Source: Pseudofrankia sp. DC12 (GTDB lineage Bacteria > Actinomycetota > Actinomycetes > Frankiales > Frankiaceae). Taken from it: a DNA stretch of 64,000 nt. This document shows positions 37,601 to 43,629 of the stretch, in pieces. The DNA lies in the NCBI RefSeq assembly GCF_000966285.1, contig NZ_KQ031391.1, positions 6,076,430 to 6,140,429 of the forward strand. Direction: 5' to 3'. Made by a program: the position numbers and the translations under genes. The notes under the pieces were generated by a model. The model did no database searches. It was given only the letters and a program-made list of their open reading frames with translations, and was not told the DNA's origin. Each line of letters starts with the position of its first letter. Position 1 is the first letter of the stretch.

Positions 37601-38604
37601 CGACCACGGACCCCTATCCGCCAAATGGCACGTCGGCGACGATTGGCTACTACGTCAACGACGTGGTCGCGTCCGAGACGGTAGGTTCCACGACCCGTAC
37701 GTATGCGCTCGACCCGGCCCGGCGGATCCGGTCGTGGACTGACGGCAGCTCGACGTCGATCAACCATTACACGTCCGCGTCCGGGGACGATCCTGCCTGG
37801 ATCGGGACCGGGACTGCCTGGACCCGCAACATCGTCGGTATCGACGGCAGCCTGGCCGCCAGCCAGGACAGCGGCGGCACGGTCACCCTGCAACTGGCCA
37901 ACCTGCACGGCGACATCGTCGCCACGGTGGCGGACTCGACCAGCGCGACATCACTGGCCAGCTATTCAGACAACACCGAGTTCGGTCTGCCGTACTTCAC
38001 CTCCGCGGCCTACCCCACCTACGGCTGGCTCGGCGGCAAACAGCGCTCCCGCAACACCCTGTCCGGCCTCACCCTCATGGGCGTCCGCCTCTACGACCCC
38101 GACCTCGGCCGCTTTCTCCAGACCGACCCCCTCCCGGGCGGCTCCGCCAACCCCTACGACTACGCGAACCAGGACCCGTATAACCAATATGATCTTGTCG
38201 GCAGCTTCGCGTTCCTCGCACTTCTTCCGTCGCTTGCCGCAATCGATTGGACTCCCGTAGGCTGGGTTATAACCGGTTTGATCATCATCGGTGGCACGGC
38301 TTACGTGGGATATCGCGTCGGGAAGTATGTCTACTACGCGAAAAAGACCAAGGGGGGGTCGTCGCGTCCGCAGAAGCTCAATCCTGCGGAGTCGAAAGTT
38401 TGGAAATCATATAAGAACTACAAGGGTAAAACCAGGATGAGCGGAAACGGGCGGAACAGGAGGTACTACCAGTGGGACTACACTCATGGTGACATTGAGG
38501 TCTATGATGATAAGTTCAGACACATTGGAAGCGAGGATCCGGTCACGGGCAAGATCTACAAGGAACCAGTGCCGGGTCGTATCTTGAAGCAGGGGGACCT
38601 GTGA
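31660..38604 (+). CDS. RHS/YD-repeat polymorphic toxin with colicin E3-like 16S rRNase C-terminus
   Basis: Up to 2314 aa from TTG 31660; GTG codons within the first 55 are alternative starts. Order: hydrophobic secretion signal (VLVVLLATALVSTAVASV), DNRLRE/CBM96-like domain (~340-505), fibronectin-like blocks, YD repeats (~1260-2135, e.g. TTYGYDSLNRLTTVTPPGQA), RHS core end GVRLYDPDLGRFLQTDP and NPYDYANQDPYNQYD (~2141-2178), a hydrophobic pair of helices, then the toxin (~2230-2314). The tip RRYYQWDYTHGDIEVY and HIGSEDPVTGKIYKEPVPGR aligns with the colicin E3 rRNase. D2273, H2276, E2280 and R2307 fall where E3 has D510, H513, E517 and R545. E3 cleaves 16S rRNA at the decoding site. The tip is richer in A+T than the body, consistent with tip exchange. 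The immunity gene overlaps by 4 nt. Confidence 0.92.
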   Translation: MVLHFRWSHRGHRSSRLVSVLALSCALLAGFGIGVGVLATLLVRRVWSVRVLVVLLATALVSTAVASVPALRSPARAVTPPAADQGPAERPDLVSAQLTARAQKRRIEVTGLRTESTTAYVNPDGTMTVDSYSGIRRVRAGDGWADVDTTLVVADGKVTPKVTKAGIVLSAGSQSAGDVATLIDGDRTVAFGWASALPAPVLKDNTATYKGVAADTDLVVTVTATGYDLQIVAYTPAAAQAALRVPMRLHGVTASRTPGGETQLSAGGKVTARSPAPLMWDAHVDPTSRQPTATRTVDATLDTAKADAPTLTLKPDKTWLTDKARQYPVTIDPAATLADNLDTDVNSANPTTNYDTYSQLRLGNLNGNSVNRSFLRFDDSAIKGKHVTSAVLNLWQGGSQTCTVEPMVVEGSGLMGPGTTWNSQPTADGVVWGSGTFNNGGSCTGSGGTNIDITGLVSAWSSNGFASPEALTMRASNESDTNQFKWFYSGDTILAPHISVTYNSYPATVSGRSTAPCLAPCAVSPSPVLTNTTTPTLYGGSYDPDGTAVRVDFEVWNANATTDIANGSVSNIAANSTGAWTVPSGLLANGGSYEWRARGFDGTDYSKAWSTWIPFAVDTTAPAAPSAVSSTVWPSGGWGSATSGTFTWTSPGGDTKSFLYGLDQPSPSTETTSTTTATLGPTPGLHKFYVRTKDTSGNLSSVVSYSFGVGTGALAQPDEGARIQRYTTLEGQAPSSQVSVRYQYHWGSNTSTTWVDIPTSDVVIAGTSTHPTAWPVARNGSALFDKLTWDLGTTMANYSVPDGADQIRACFTDSSSTVSCTPARTVQYSRRAFADADATAPVGPGTVALLTGDFAVSATDVSMPTYTGSLTVGRTDTTLSSAGGLVVDPSSPAAVGWAGNGCTAAGNAVTASFTAPANALLLAFGDTASNASGASNGPSLSDSGGLTWTQIGSSGASATKDEAVAWWAKTTGSSARTVTLHASNNVCTKFLKVIVLTGANLINPIAATNIGPATTAEGVLNQSVTSTTAGSMAFAAVADWNAAGTPTPGTGVTLAGSYSQSDATGAALYRTAPSTAFGQTMTISTTAPTTATNSWVMFEVRPAVAATTPAATGVFGPGWTASMPGPDAGRADESLADFTDSQGYVTLTDETGVQDVYLRSGTGAYPYAYTGVGDSGTDGSKLVKNSATQFTATDDDGTQTVYQAVTVNGATTWPVASVVEPGSGTTSSFTTDSAGRTTRILAPVPAGITCITLVAGCRALTLTYASSTTATGTTQATWGDYVGRLTAIAMSLNGNPAVTVAQYAYDSNGLLRSAKDPRTGLATTYGYDSLNRLTTVTPPGQATWTMTYDGSGRLLTAARPTPAGATATQTVAYDIPVTGTGAPIDLSSGQAANWAQTDLPIYGAGVFAADHVPASPPTATDWPYASLTYLDTDGRAVNAASYGNNAWQISTTEHDGNGNVVRSLSAENRNQALTPTADTDPSVAALTTSAARSQLLDDQTVYSSDGVLVTDTYGPTHPIIDNSGGRYSARQHVHTDYDQGAPSAPDPYRLATTITTTARTLSGTDVDPRKTVNGYEAKTGADPSTSGWTLRKPTTVTTWMGGGSTPDIVRTSYYNAAGNVVESRQPKANSTGTDAYTTLTTYYTATGTGGCVNASWTGLVCTTGPAAQPSSGNPLPVTTNTYNDLAEALTSIDSLTVSGATTTRTTTDTYDSAGRKTSEAIAASPAANGGTALPTTTFGFDPATGLPSTTTASGITLTTGYDSWGRVTSQTDADGSSASTTYDIDGRVATSSDGKGTSTYTYDGGAGEHRGLVTSLNVGAGSAPSVFSATYNGDGKMTSQTYPSGLVAKTRYDNSGDANALTYAMGTTPWLTFAQANSIYGQVRLDSTPQGGRTLGYDLAGRLTSVADTASFGSGTALCNTRVYAYDAESNRTSLTSYPDAGGSDTGTCSTSTSPTGFGFGYDQADRLTNSGYTYDVFGRTTTDPYPPNGTSATIGYYVNDVVASETVGSTTRTYALDPARRIRSWTDGSSTSINHYTSASGDDPAWIGTGTAWTRNIVGIDGSLAASQDSGGTVTLQLANLHGDIVATVADSTSATSLASYSDNTEFGLPYFTSAAYPTYGWLGGKQRSRNTLSGLTLMGVRLYDPDLGRFLQTDPLPGGSANPYDYANQDPYNQYDLVGSFAFLALLPSLAAIDWTPVGWVITGLIIIGGTAYVGYRVGKYVYYAKKTKGGSSRPQKLNPAESKVWKSYKNYKGKTRMSGNGRNRRYYQWDYTHGDIEVYDDKFRHIGSEDPVTGKIYKEPVPGRILKQGDL

Positions 38605-38900
38605 GTTTCGTCGACAGCGTAATCTCTGGTGACGCCGAGGTTGAAGAAATCTCGGAATGGGTGGCGGAGTGGCATGACAGCGGCGGTGTGTCCGGGCCGC
38701 TTCGCACGTACCTTGGATTCAGCTGGCACGAGTACGCGGTATGGGTGTTGAAGGGTGAAGCCCTTGAATATATTGTCGGAGCGCGGCGTGCTGGGGTTGA
38801 CTTCAATGAATACCTAGCGAGCCTGAAAGATGGCGATCTGGTCGCTGCCGAGTTGTTCCCGATAAGCGAACTGCATAAAGGTGACGTTGGTCCGGAGTAG
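38601..38900 (+). CDS. Probable immunity protein to the E3-like RHS toxin
   Basis: 99 aa, acidic, starting with GTG that overlaps the toxin stop (GTGA). It is helical and contains EISEWVAEWHDSGGVSGPLR then TYLGFSWHEYAVWVLKGEAL. It does not resemble colicin immunity proteins Im3/Im6. The LGxSWxEYxxWV pattern occurs in small bacterial proteins of uncertain role. Position, coupling, size and acidity fit a cytoplasmic inhibitor of a basic RNase domain. Inhibition is inferred; no experiment or family assignment supports it yet. Confidence 0.75.
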   Translation: MSFVDSVISGDAEVEEISEWVAEWHDSGGVSGPLRTYLGFSWHEYAVWVLKGEALEYIVGARRAGVDFNEYLASLKDGDLVAAELFPISELHKGDVGPE

Positions 38901-38911
38901 CCTCCGGTTGA

Positions 38912-39004
38912 ATGATTGAACCTGGAACGTGGAAATACAAAGGCAAGAAGGTGTGGGCTGTCGTTAATAACAACGGTAGAGTAGTATCTACTGGCTGGAA
39001 TTAG
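38912..39004 (+). pseudogene. Possible orphan toxin tail (30 codons)
   Basis: MIEPGTWKYKGKKVWAVVNN then NGRVVSTGWN and a stop. The KYKGKKVW...GRVVSTGWN ending resembles the extreme C-terminus of an effector domain more than a complete protein. It starts directly after an in-frame stop and 12 bp after the immunity gene. It is read as the end of a displaced RHS tip, although translation as a micropeptide cannot be excluded. Confidence 0.4.
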
Positions 39005-39035
39005 CGGGATTGAGTTGAAGGGCGGCTGGGGCGGT

Positions 39036-39131
39036 ATGGATGTCGAGGTAACGTTCGACATTGAGGCCGACGCCGCCTACGTATATCTTACGAATGATCG
39101 TGAGGTCGCTCGCCCAAAGCAGATTTTGTGA
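39036..39131 (+). pseudogene. Truncated DUF2283 protein (orphan immunity/antitoxin relic)
   Basis: 31 codons from ATG 39036 (or an in-frame TTG at 39015). VEVTFDIEADAAYVYLTNDR EVAR matches the start of DUF2283 proteins (V-x-YD-x-EADA-x-Y-I-x-L). The normal domain is 60-70 aa and continues with a V-x-DxD-GxxxGIE block, which is missing. Its position after a toxin tail suggests an immunity gene of a former RHS tip. Confidence 0.5.
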
Positions 39132-39162
39132 AGCATCACTCAGTTACGCCCGCTCGTCGGTC

Positions 39163-39226
39163 ACCCCGACGCGGGGGGCAGTGGCACCGGTACCTGCTCG
39201 ACCGGCACCTCGCCCAGCGGCTTTGC
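39163..39226 (+). repeat. Orphan fragment of an RHS gene
   Basis: This stretch (ACCCCGACGC..., ending ...CCAGCGGCTTT) matches positions 37472-37534 of the large RHS gene at most bases, in the same orientation, with scattered substitutions. It comes from another, diverged RHS gene rather than from a recent duplication of the neighbouring one. Confidence 0.65.
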
Positions 39227-39350
39227 CTCGGGCGGGCGCGGCGGCGCCAGTGGCCGAGGTGAAGACGGCTTGACGAGAGGCCGGGTTCATGGTGTCGCCG
39301 TCTGGTATGGTGCAGGCACTCGTTCTTTTGCGTCCTCTGCGGGAGGATGA

Positions 39351-39708
39351 ATGTCAGTGCCGGCGACAACCTGACTACTCTCTTGTCTTCTGGAGGAGGA
39401 ATTCCGAGATCGGTATGCCGAAGGCAGTCGAATCCTCCCTCAGGGCTGGGAAGTTTGACGTGGTTGCCTCGGATCCCCGGATCACGGCATTCCGGGCCCG
39501 CCTCCGGGAGACCTGGCCCGGTGTAATAGTGTCGATCGAGCCGGAGGGTGATTCTGATGGCCTCGCCGCGCCGATCCCTCTCGATCGCTACATCATCCTG
39601 AACCTGAAGCTTGGCCGGCGGCGCAAGATTCTCTGGGAGATCAAGGAGGCCGCGGTTGGGTCCGGGCTGGCGTCGTGGGATCCGCAGATCCCCGAGCTTT
39701 ACAGCTAG
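39351..39708 (+). pseudogene. Cassette A, gene 1: YDPQ-type small protein with an N-terminal frameshift
   Basis: The protein DYSLVFWRRNSEIGMPKAVE ... LASWDPQIPELYS is about 75% identical to cassette B gene 1 (43630). In copy B the ATG is followed by MSMAVAPDY. In copy A the equivalent ATG at 39351 behind GGGAGGATGA reads MSVPATT-stop because there is one extra base before CCTGACTAC. An in-frame start further upstream (ATG 39289 or 39307) could still give a longer protein of 139 or 133 aa. The family resembles small proteins ending in L-x-x-(Y/W)DPQ that occur as orphan or immunity genes. No function is known. Confidence 0.6.
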
Positions 39709-39736
39709 GCCGCCGTGGCACTCGACTTCTTTGGTG

Positions 39737-40168
39737 ATGCTGCGGGACCGCGTAGCGCCCGAACTCCGCGCTGTCGGACTCTCGGGATCCGGCCAGGTCT
39801 TCCGACTTAAGTCCACGTCCCACCATGTGATCCTCTCGTTTCAGCGAAGCAGGCTGGCGCCTCCCGGCGAGGTTCATTTCACGGCGAATCTCGCGATCTT
39901 CGACCGCGATACCTGGAACTCCGCGCGAGACCGCGATCCGGTCCTTCCCGAGCAGCCTGAACCGACCATCTTCTACCCAACGGTCGACGGAATCCAGACC
40001 AGGATCGGCCACCTCGCCGGCGGATCCACTGATATCTGGTGGAAGATCGGGGAACTCGGCGATGCGGAGTCGGTCGCGGCCGAGGTCGTCCGAGCAATCC
40101 GCTCTTTCATGATTCCCGTGATCCAGTCGGCCATCGCGGATAAGAAGGCGCCCGACGACATCCATTGA
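39737..40168 (+). CDS. Cassette A, gene 2: DUF4304-like protein with altered N-terminus
   Basis: 143 aa from ATG 39737 (GTG 39734 also possible). LRDRVAPELRAVGLSGSGQV, FRLKSTSHHVILSFQRSRLA, VHFTANLAIFDRDTW and IGHLAGGSTDIWWKIGELGD match the DUF4304 pattern (L-x-x-x-xAP-L-x-x-G-x-x-x-x-G-x-x-(Y/F)-R, followed by QxS and F-x-x-N). In cassette B the gene starts with MALDVFKALLRN; here a frameshift separates that N-terminus (GTG 39716) from the body. DUF4304 proteins often occur beside toxins or as orphan immunity genes. The core looks intact. Confidence 0.65.
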   Translation: MLRDRVAPELRAVGLSGSGQVFRLKSTSHHVILSFQRSRLAPPGEVHFTANLAIFDRDTWNSARDRDPVLPEQPEPTIFYPTVDGIQTRIGHLAGGSTDIWWKIGELGDAESVAAEVVRAIRSFMIPVIQSAIADKKAPDDIH

Positions 40169-40619
40169 TGATCTTGTAGGTTTTCGGAGGTCGGCTGACC
40201 GCGTTGGGCTGGACCTTCTTGCCTTTCTGGTCGGCGTGATCGGTAGCGATGATGGCGGGCGCGGACTCTTACCTTCCGCCGTCGCGGTGCTGAACATCCA
40301 GGACAAGGCTGTGGACCGCATGCGCACGCGGCGGAGAACTGTAACCAGGCGTTGACCCCCACGGCTGACACCGACCCGTCGGTGGCGGCGCTGACGACCT
40401 CGGCCGCCCGCTCGCGTTCCGCATCCTATGATCGCCGTTTCGTTGCGCCACGAACTCGAAGGGAGACGCCGATCTGAGGTAGACGGTGATCTTTTGGAGG
40501 GGTGCTGCACGGGAGATGGAGGTTGGCCCTCCGTGATCGCCATGCGGGTGGTGGTCACAAACCGCCGTCAGCGGCGTCAGCCGAACAGCTGGGGTCGTGA
40601 GCGTGACGGAAAAGGCGCG
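40169..40619. other. Debris region between cassette A and the group II intron
   Basis: 451 bp with no intact gene. It holds the RHS fragment at 40331 and otherwise unrecognised sequence. Confidence 0.45.
40331..40415 (+). repeat. Second orphan fragment of an RHS gene
   Basis: 85 bp matching RHS positions 36055-36139 almost base for base (about 94%), same orientation. In the large gene it encodes AENRNQALTPTADTDPSVAA. Here it has no flanking RHS sequence. The order of the two fragments is opposite to their order in the gene, so they derive from separate events. Confidence 0.75.
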
Positions 40620-40977
40620 GCGGTGATCGTGTCAGGTGTGGGCCGGGAAGGCGAGCGCGAGCGAACCACCGTTGAAGTGTCGAAAAGATGTGGATGGCGT
40701 CAGAACCGGGGCAGTGAAACGGCTTCGGGATGAGTCTGGGGGTTACCCGTCTACTGCCCAGACGGCGTCCGGCATGCAGGTGGCGCGAGCCCGGTCCGGG
40801 CTTCCGTGTGGAACGTGGGAACTTTCCGTATGCCACGTCTCGCGTCGAGTATGGCGTGGGTGAGGGAGAACTCCAAGCGGCGGAATCCGTGAGGACAGAG
40901 TACCGAAGGTGGAAACGGAAGGGGCGGACCGCCTCGTAGTAGCGCGGAGACTCCTGTAATGGGGGTGGAGCGAAGGG
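40620..40977 (+). ncRNA. 5' part of a group II intron (domains I-III), truncated
   Basis: The stretch contains the typical series of bacterial group II intron segments: GTGTGGGCCGGGAAGGCGAG, GTGTCGAAAAGATGTGGA, GGGAACTTTCCGTATGCC, GAGAACTCCAAGCGGCGGAA, ACCGAAGGTGGAAACGGAAG, GTAGTAGCGCGGAGACTCC and TGTAATGGGGGTGGAGCGAA. The sequence is cut exactly at the IS4 left end at 40978, where domain IV with the reverse transcriptase would start. No reverse transcriptase, domain V or VI is found right of the IS. The 5' boundary (a GTG near 40623-40631) is approximate. The relic cannot splice. Confidence 0.75.
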
Positions 40978-40996
40978 CAATGCCAGGTACTTAAGC
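40978..40996. repeat. IS left terminal inverted repeat
   Basis: CAATGCCAGGTACTTAAGC, 19 of 19 bases pair with 42537-42555. Confidence 0.92.
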
Positions 40997-41116
40997 AGCA
41001 ACGAGCAAGATCGACATCGATCTCGTGATCTTGATGCCTGATTCTCGCGTGAATATTTTCTCGGCGTGACCGAGTGTCGATGCCGGTCGAGATATCTTTA
41101 CCGGTAGAATTTGCGC

Positions 41117-42542
41117 GTGACGGACGTACCGGATGCGCCATCGGGTGGCGGGCGCTTGACCGACCATATAGGCATCGGCGTGTTGACGCGGTTGGTGGAC
41201 CGGGACCTTGTGGATGAGGTGCTCGTCGATACGGGAAAGCGTGAGCAGCGAGTACGGCTGTTGCCAGCGCGAGTGGTGGTCTATTACGTGATGGCCCTGT
41301 GTCTTTTCTTCGGGGATAGCTACGAGGAAGTGATGCGGACGCTTGTGGACGGCCTGCGCGCGCTGGGTTCGTGGTCCAAGGAATGGCGAGTCCCGACGAC
41401 GAGCGCGATCACGCGTGCCCGTACCCGGCTCGGCCCCGAGCCGCTGCGGGAGTTGTTCGAGCGGGTGGCCGTGCCGTGCGCGCGGCCCGGCGTCCCCGGC
41501 GCCTGGCTTGGTACTCGCAGGCTCATGGCGATCGACGGCTTCGTCTTGGATGTACCGGACACGCCCGACAACGACGAGGAATTCGGCAGGTCCGGCGGAG
41601 CCAAGAACCCGGCGCCGTTCCCGCAGGCCCATCTGGTCGGGCTCGGTGAGTGCGGAACTCATGCGATCAACGCGGCGGAGATCGGTCCGTGGAACACCAA
41701 CGAGCGTAAGCTCGCGCAGAAACTGCTGGTGGCTTTCGAGCCAGGGATGCTGGTTATAGCCGACAGAGGTTTCTACGCTTTCCAGCTGTGGGCGGACGCC
41801 GCCGAGACCGGCGCGGACCTGCTGTGGCGTATGCCAGCGGGACCCCACCTTCCTGTCGTCACGCCGCTACCGGACGGCTCCTACCTGTCCTTCCTGAGCG
41901 ACCCGAAGGTCCGTACGCGAAGGGCCGTCCAGAAACATCGCGGGCAGACCGTACTCGACGAGCTGTCAGGTCCCACCGTACGCGTTGTCGAATATGAGAT
42001 CAGCAACCGTGACGGCAGCCACGAGTTGTTTTGCCTGATCACCACTATTCTCGATCCGGACGTCGCGACCTCGGTCGAACTCGCGGAGGCATACGGCCAA
42101 CGCTGGGAGTTCGAGTCGAGTCTCGACGAGCTCAAAACCCATCAACGCGGCCGCGGCGCAGTACTACGCTCCCGATCACCCGATCTCGTCAAACAGGAGA
42201 TATGGGCGCTTCTCCTCACCCACTACGCCGTCCGCCAACTCATGTCTGAGGCCGCCGAACAGGCAGATATCGACCCCGACCGGCTCTCGTTCATACGCTC
42301 GCTCCGCGTCATCCGCCGCCAGGTCACCCGGCAGGCGGGTTTTTCCCCCTCAGCGCCTGACGGAGGCCCTCGGCTCCACGATCACAGAGATATGTGACCG
42401 GCCGAACCGGCCCCGCCGCCATCGCCTCTGCCCACGAGCCGTGAAACGGACTCATGTCCACGGCTATCCCGCTAAAAAGCCGACCCAAACCAATATCAGC
42501 TACCCCGGCCCGCCCGAGATCCACATTGTCCGAGTCGCTTAA
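41117..42542 (+). pseudogene. IS4-family DDE transposase with a frameshift near the 3' end
   Basis: Starts at GTG 41117 (MTDVPDAPSGGG). The catalytic residues are D140 in RLMAIDGFVL, D216 in MLVIADRGFY and E333 in the YREK signature (Y326, R329, E333, K340: AYGQRWEFESSLDELK). The main frame ends at 42397 after GFSPSAPDGG. The natural C-terminus continues in the +1 frame from 42351: QRLTEALGSTITEICDRPNR then RPRRHRLCPRAVKRTHVHG to PGPPEIHIVRVA and TAA at 42540-42542. The shift coincides with a T5-C5 run at 42340-42349. One extra base here breaks the gene unless ribosomes slip. The full protein would be 474 aa. Confidence 0.9.
42433..42466 (+). other. Hairpin-forming sequence near the IS 3' end
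   Basis: AGCCGT...ACGGCT with an inner GGAC-TCAT-GTCC forms a nested hairpin. It lies inside the frameshifted C-terminal coding part, so it may just reflect the coding sequence. Confidence 0.3.
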
Positions 42543-42555
42543 GTACCTGGCATTG
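42537..42555. repeat. IS right terminal inverted repeat
   Basis: GCTTAAGTACCTGGCATTG, the exact complement of the left end. It contains the last codons and stop of the full-length transposase frame. Confidence 0.92.
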
Positions 42556-42679
42556 ATCTACGAGGGGGCAGCATATCGCCGGGACCCACACCACTACTTG
42601 TACTAGGATCTTGACGCCAGCCAGGTCGTCGTGGTCGTCACCCTGTGCGCGGGCTGAACTCTGACGGAGGTGGCGCCCA

Positions 42680-43147
42680 GTGGGCGGATCATCGAGGACG
42701 CGAGCGGACTTCATGGTGCGACTCCAGTGCTCGGTTGCCGCGAGGACCGCACCCAAGCTGTCCGATGGGCCGAAACTCCTGACCGCCATCGAACGTGAGC
42801 GGCGGGGGGTGGGAGGAGTCGGCGACATCGAGGCGCTCAATGTTGCGCTCGACCCAGCCTGGCCACTCGTCGGAGTCTCGGTCCTGATCGTCGTCGTCGG
42901 CGTCTATCTGCTGTCGGTCGCGGCGCTGGGCAGTCACGCGGCGGCACCGATAGGGAATATCGGCTTCGCGCTGTTCTGCGGGTCAATGGTCTTCATGGGA
43001 GTCATCATTCTTCGACAGCGTGCGCATAGGTTGGAGGGTCGCCTACCGAAGTTCTTCTTCTCGCTTCTGCTCGTGCCGTCGGCGTCGGACCTGATTGTCG
43101 TCCTCCTGTTGGGTGCGCCGTTTTATGTCATTCGCCCAGCTGGTTAG
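42680..43147 (+). CDS. Small multi-pass membrane protein, unknown (candidate membrane immunity protein)
   Basis: 155 aa from GTG 42680 behind GGAGGTGG. The N-terminal ~60 residues are soluble and basic. Hydrophobic segments follow at about 61-86 (PLVGVSVLIVVVGVYLLSVA), 90-112 (GNIGFALFCGSMVFMGVIIL) and 124-150 (FFFSLLLVPSASDLIVVLLL). No family is recognised. A second, internally deleted copy lies at 43440 and both precede cassette material, so this gene probably belongs to a repeated orphan unit of the RHS locus. A role as a membrane-located immunity protein is a guess from context. Confidence 0.6.
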   Translation: MGGSSRTRADFMVRLQCSVAARTAPKLSDGPKLLTAIERERRGVGGVGDIEALNVALDPAWPLVGVSVLIVVVGVYLLSVAALGSHAAAPIGNIGFALFCGSMVFMGVIILRQRAHRLEGRLPKFFFSLLLVPSASDLIVVLLLGAPFYVIRPAG

Positions 43148-43439
43148 TTTTGCGGCCGACTCGGAGAGGTCTGGCGCGGCGCGGAGTAGCCCTCGAGGGT
43201 AGAATGAGATGGATCTGGTACAACGCCGTGGGCGGCGGGAAGTGCCGGTGGCACGACAGTTGTCCGTAAGCTTTTTCTCCCCGGGCCTCGAGCGCTCATT
43301 GCGCCGACGGTGGTAGTAGTGATAGACCGAGCTCACGCTCATGGTCCGCGCCCGCGAACCGGGCCCGATCGCGGCGGGCCCGGTGCTTGGATTCTGGCAC
43401 CGGGAAGAGGATCTTGGTCGCCATGCGAGAGGTCTCAAT
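43148..43439. other. Intergenic region, no gene recognised
   Basis: 292 bp of AT-richer sequence between the membrane protein and its deleted copy. Small ORFs on the minus strand (for example MATKILFPVPESKHRARRD at 43424) have no recognised relatives. Confidence 0.4.
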
Positions 43440-43620
43440 CCTGACGTAGATGGCGCGGAGTGGGTGGATCCACGAGGGCGCGAACGAACCTCCTGACCAG
43501 CCGAAGTCTTTCTTCTCGCTCTGATCGTTCCGTCGGTTTCGGACCTGATCGCGGTCGCCCTGTTGGGTACCTATTTTATTGCTGGTAGGGTGATCGATGC
43601 GCGCTCGCTGACGCCCTGCG
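43440..43620 (+). pseudogene. Internally deleted second copy of the membrane protein gene
   Basis: The 5' part (GCGGAGTGGGTGGATCCACG to CGAACGAACCTCCTGACC) matches the start region of the 42680 gene, and is followed directly by sequence equal to its C-terminal part (SFFSL-LIVPSVSDLIAVALL then GTYFIAGRVID). About 320 bp in between, including the first two membrane helices, are missing, and the frame is broken. It ends where cassette B begins. Confidence 0.65.
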
Positions 43621-43629
43621 GGAGGACGA

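Larger units (their letters stand above)
40978..42555 (+). mobile_element. IS4-family insertion sequence, 1578 bp
   Basis: Both ends carry the same perfect 19-bp inverted repeat, CAATGCCAGGTACTTAAGC on the left (40978-40996) and its complement on the right (42537-42555). One transposase gene fills the element and its natural stop codon lies inside the right repeat, typical for this group. The flanks (GCGAAGGG left, ATCTACGA right) show no direct repeat, which indicates that a deletion or recombination removed one flank after insertion. The left side sits in a group II intron; the right side does not continue it. Confidence 0.92.

Noticed and set aside
42433..42466. GAGCCGTG...CACGGCT hairpin considered as group II intron domain V
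   Set aside because: It lies inside the IS and encodes the transposase C-terminus (PRAVKRTHVHGY); the AGC triad and bulge of domain V are not in place.
43043..43438. 131-codon minus-strand ORF with YHYYHRRRNERSR
   Set aside because: No recognised family, poor start context, and it runs antisense through the membrane protein gene.
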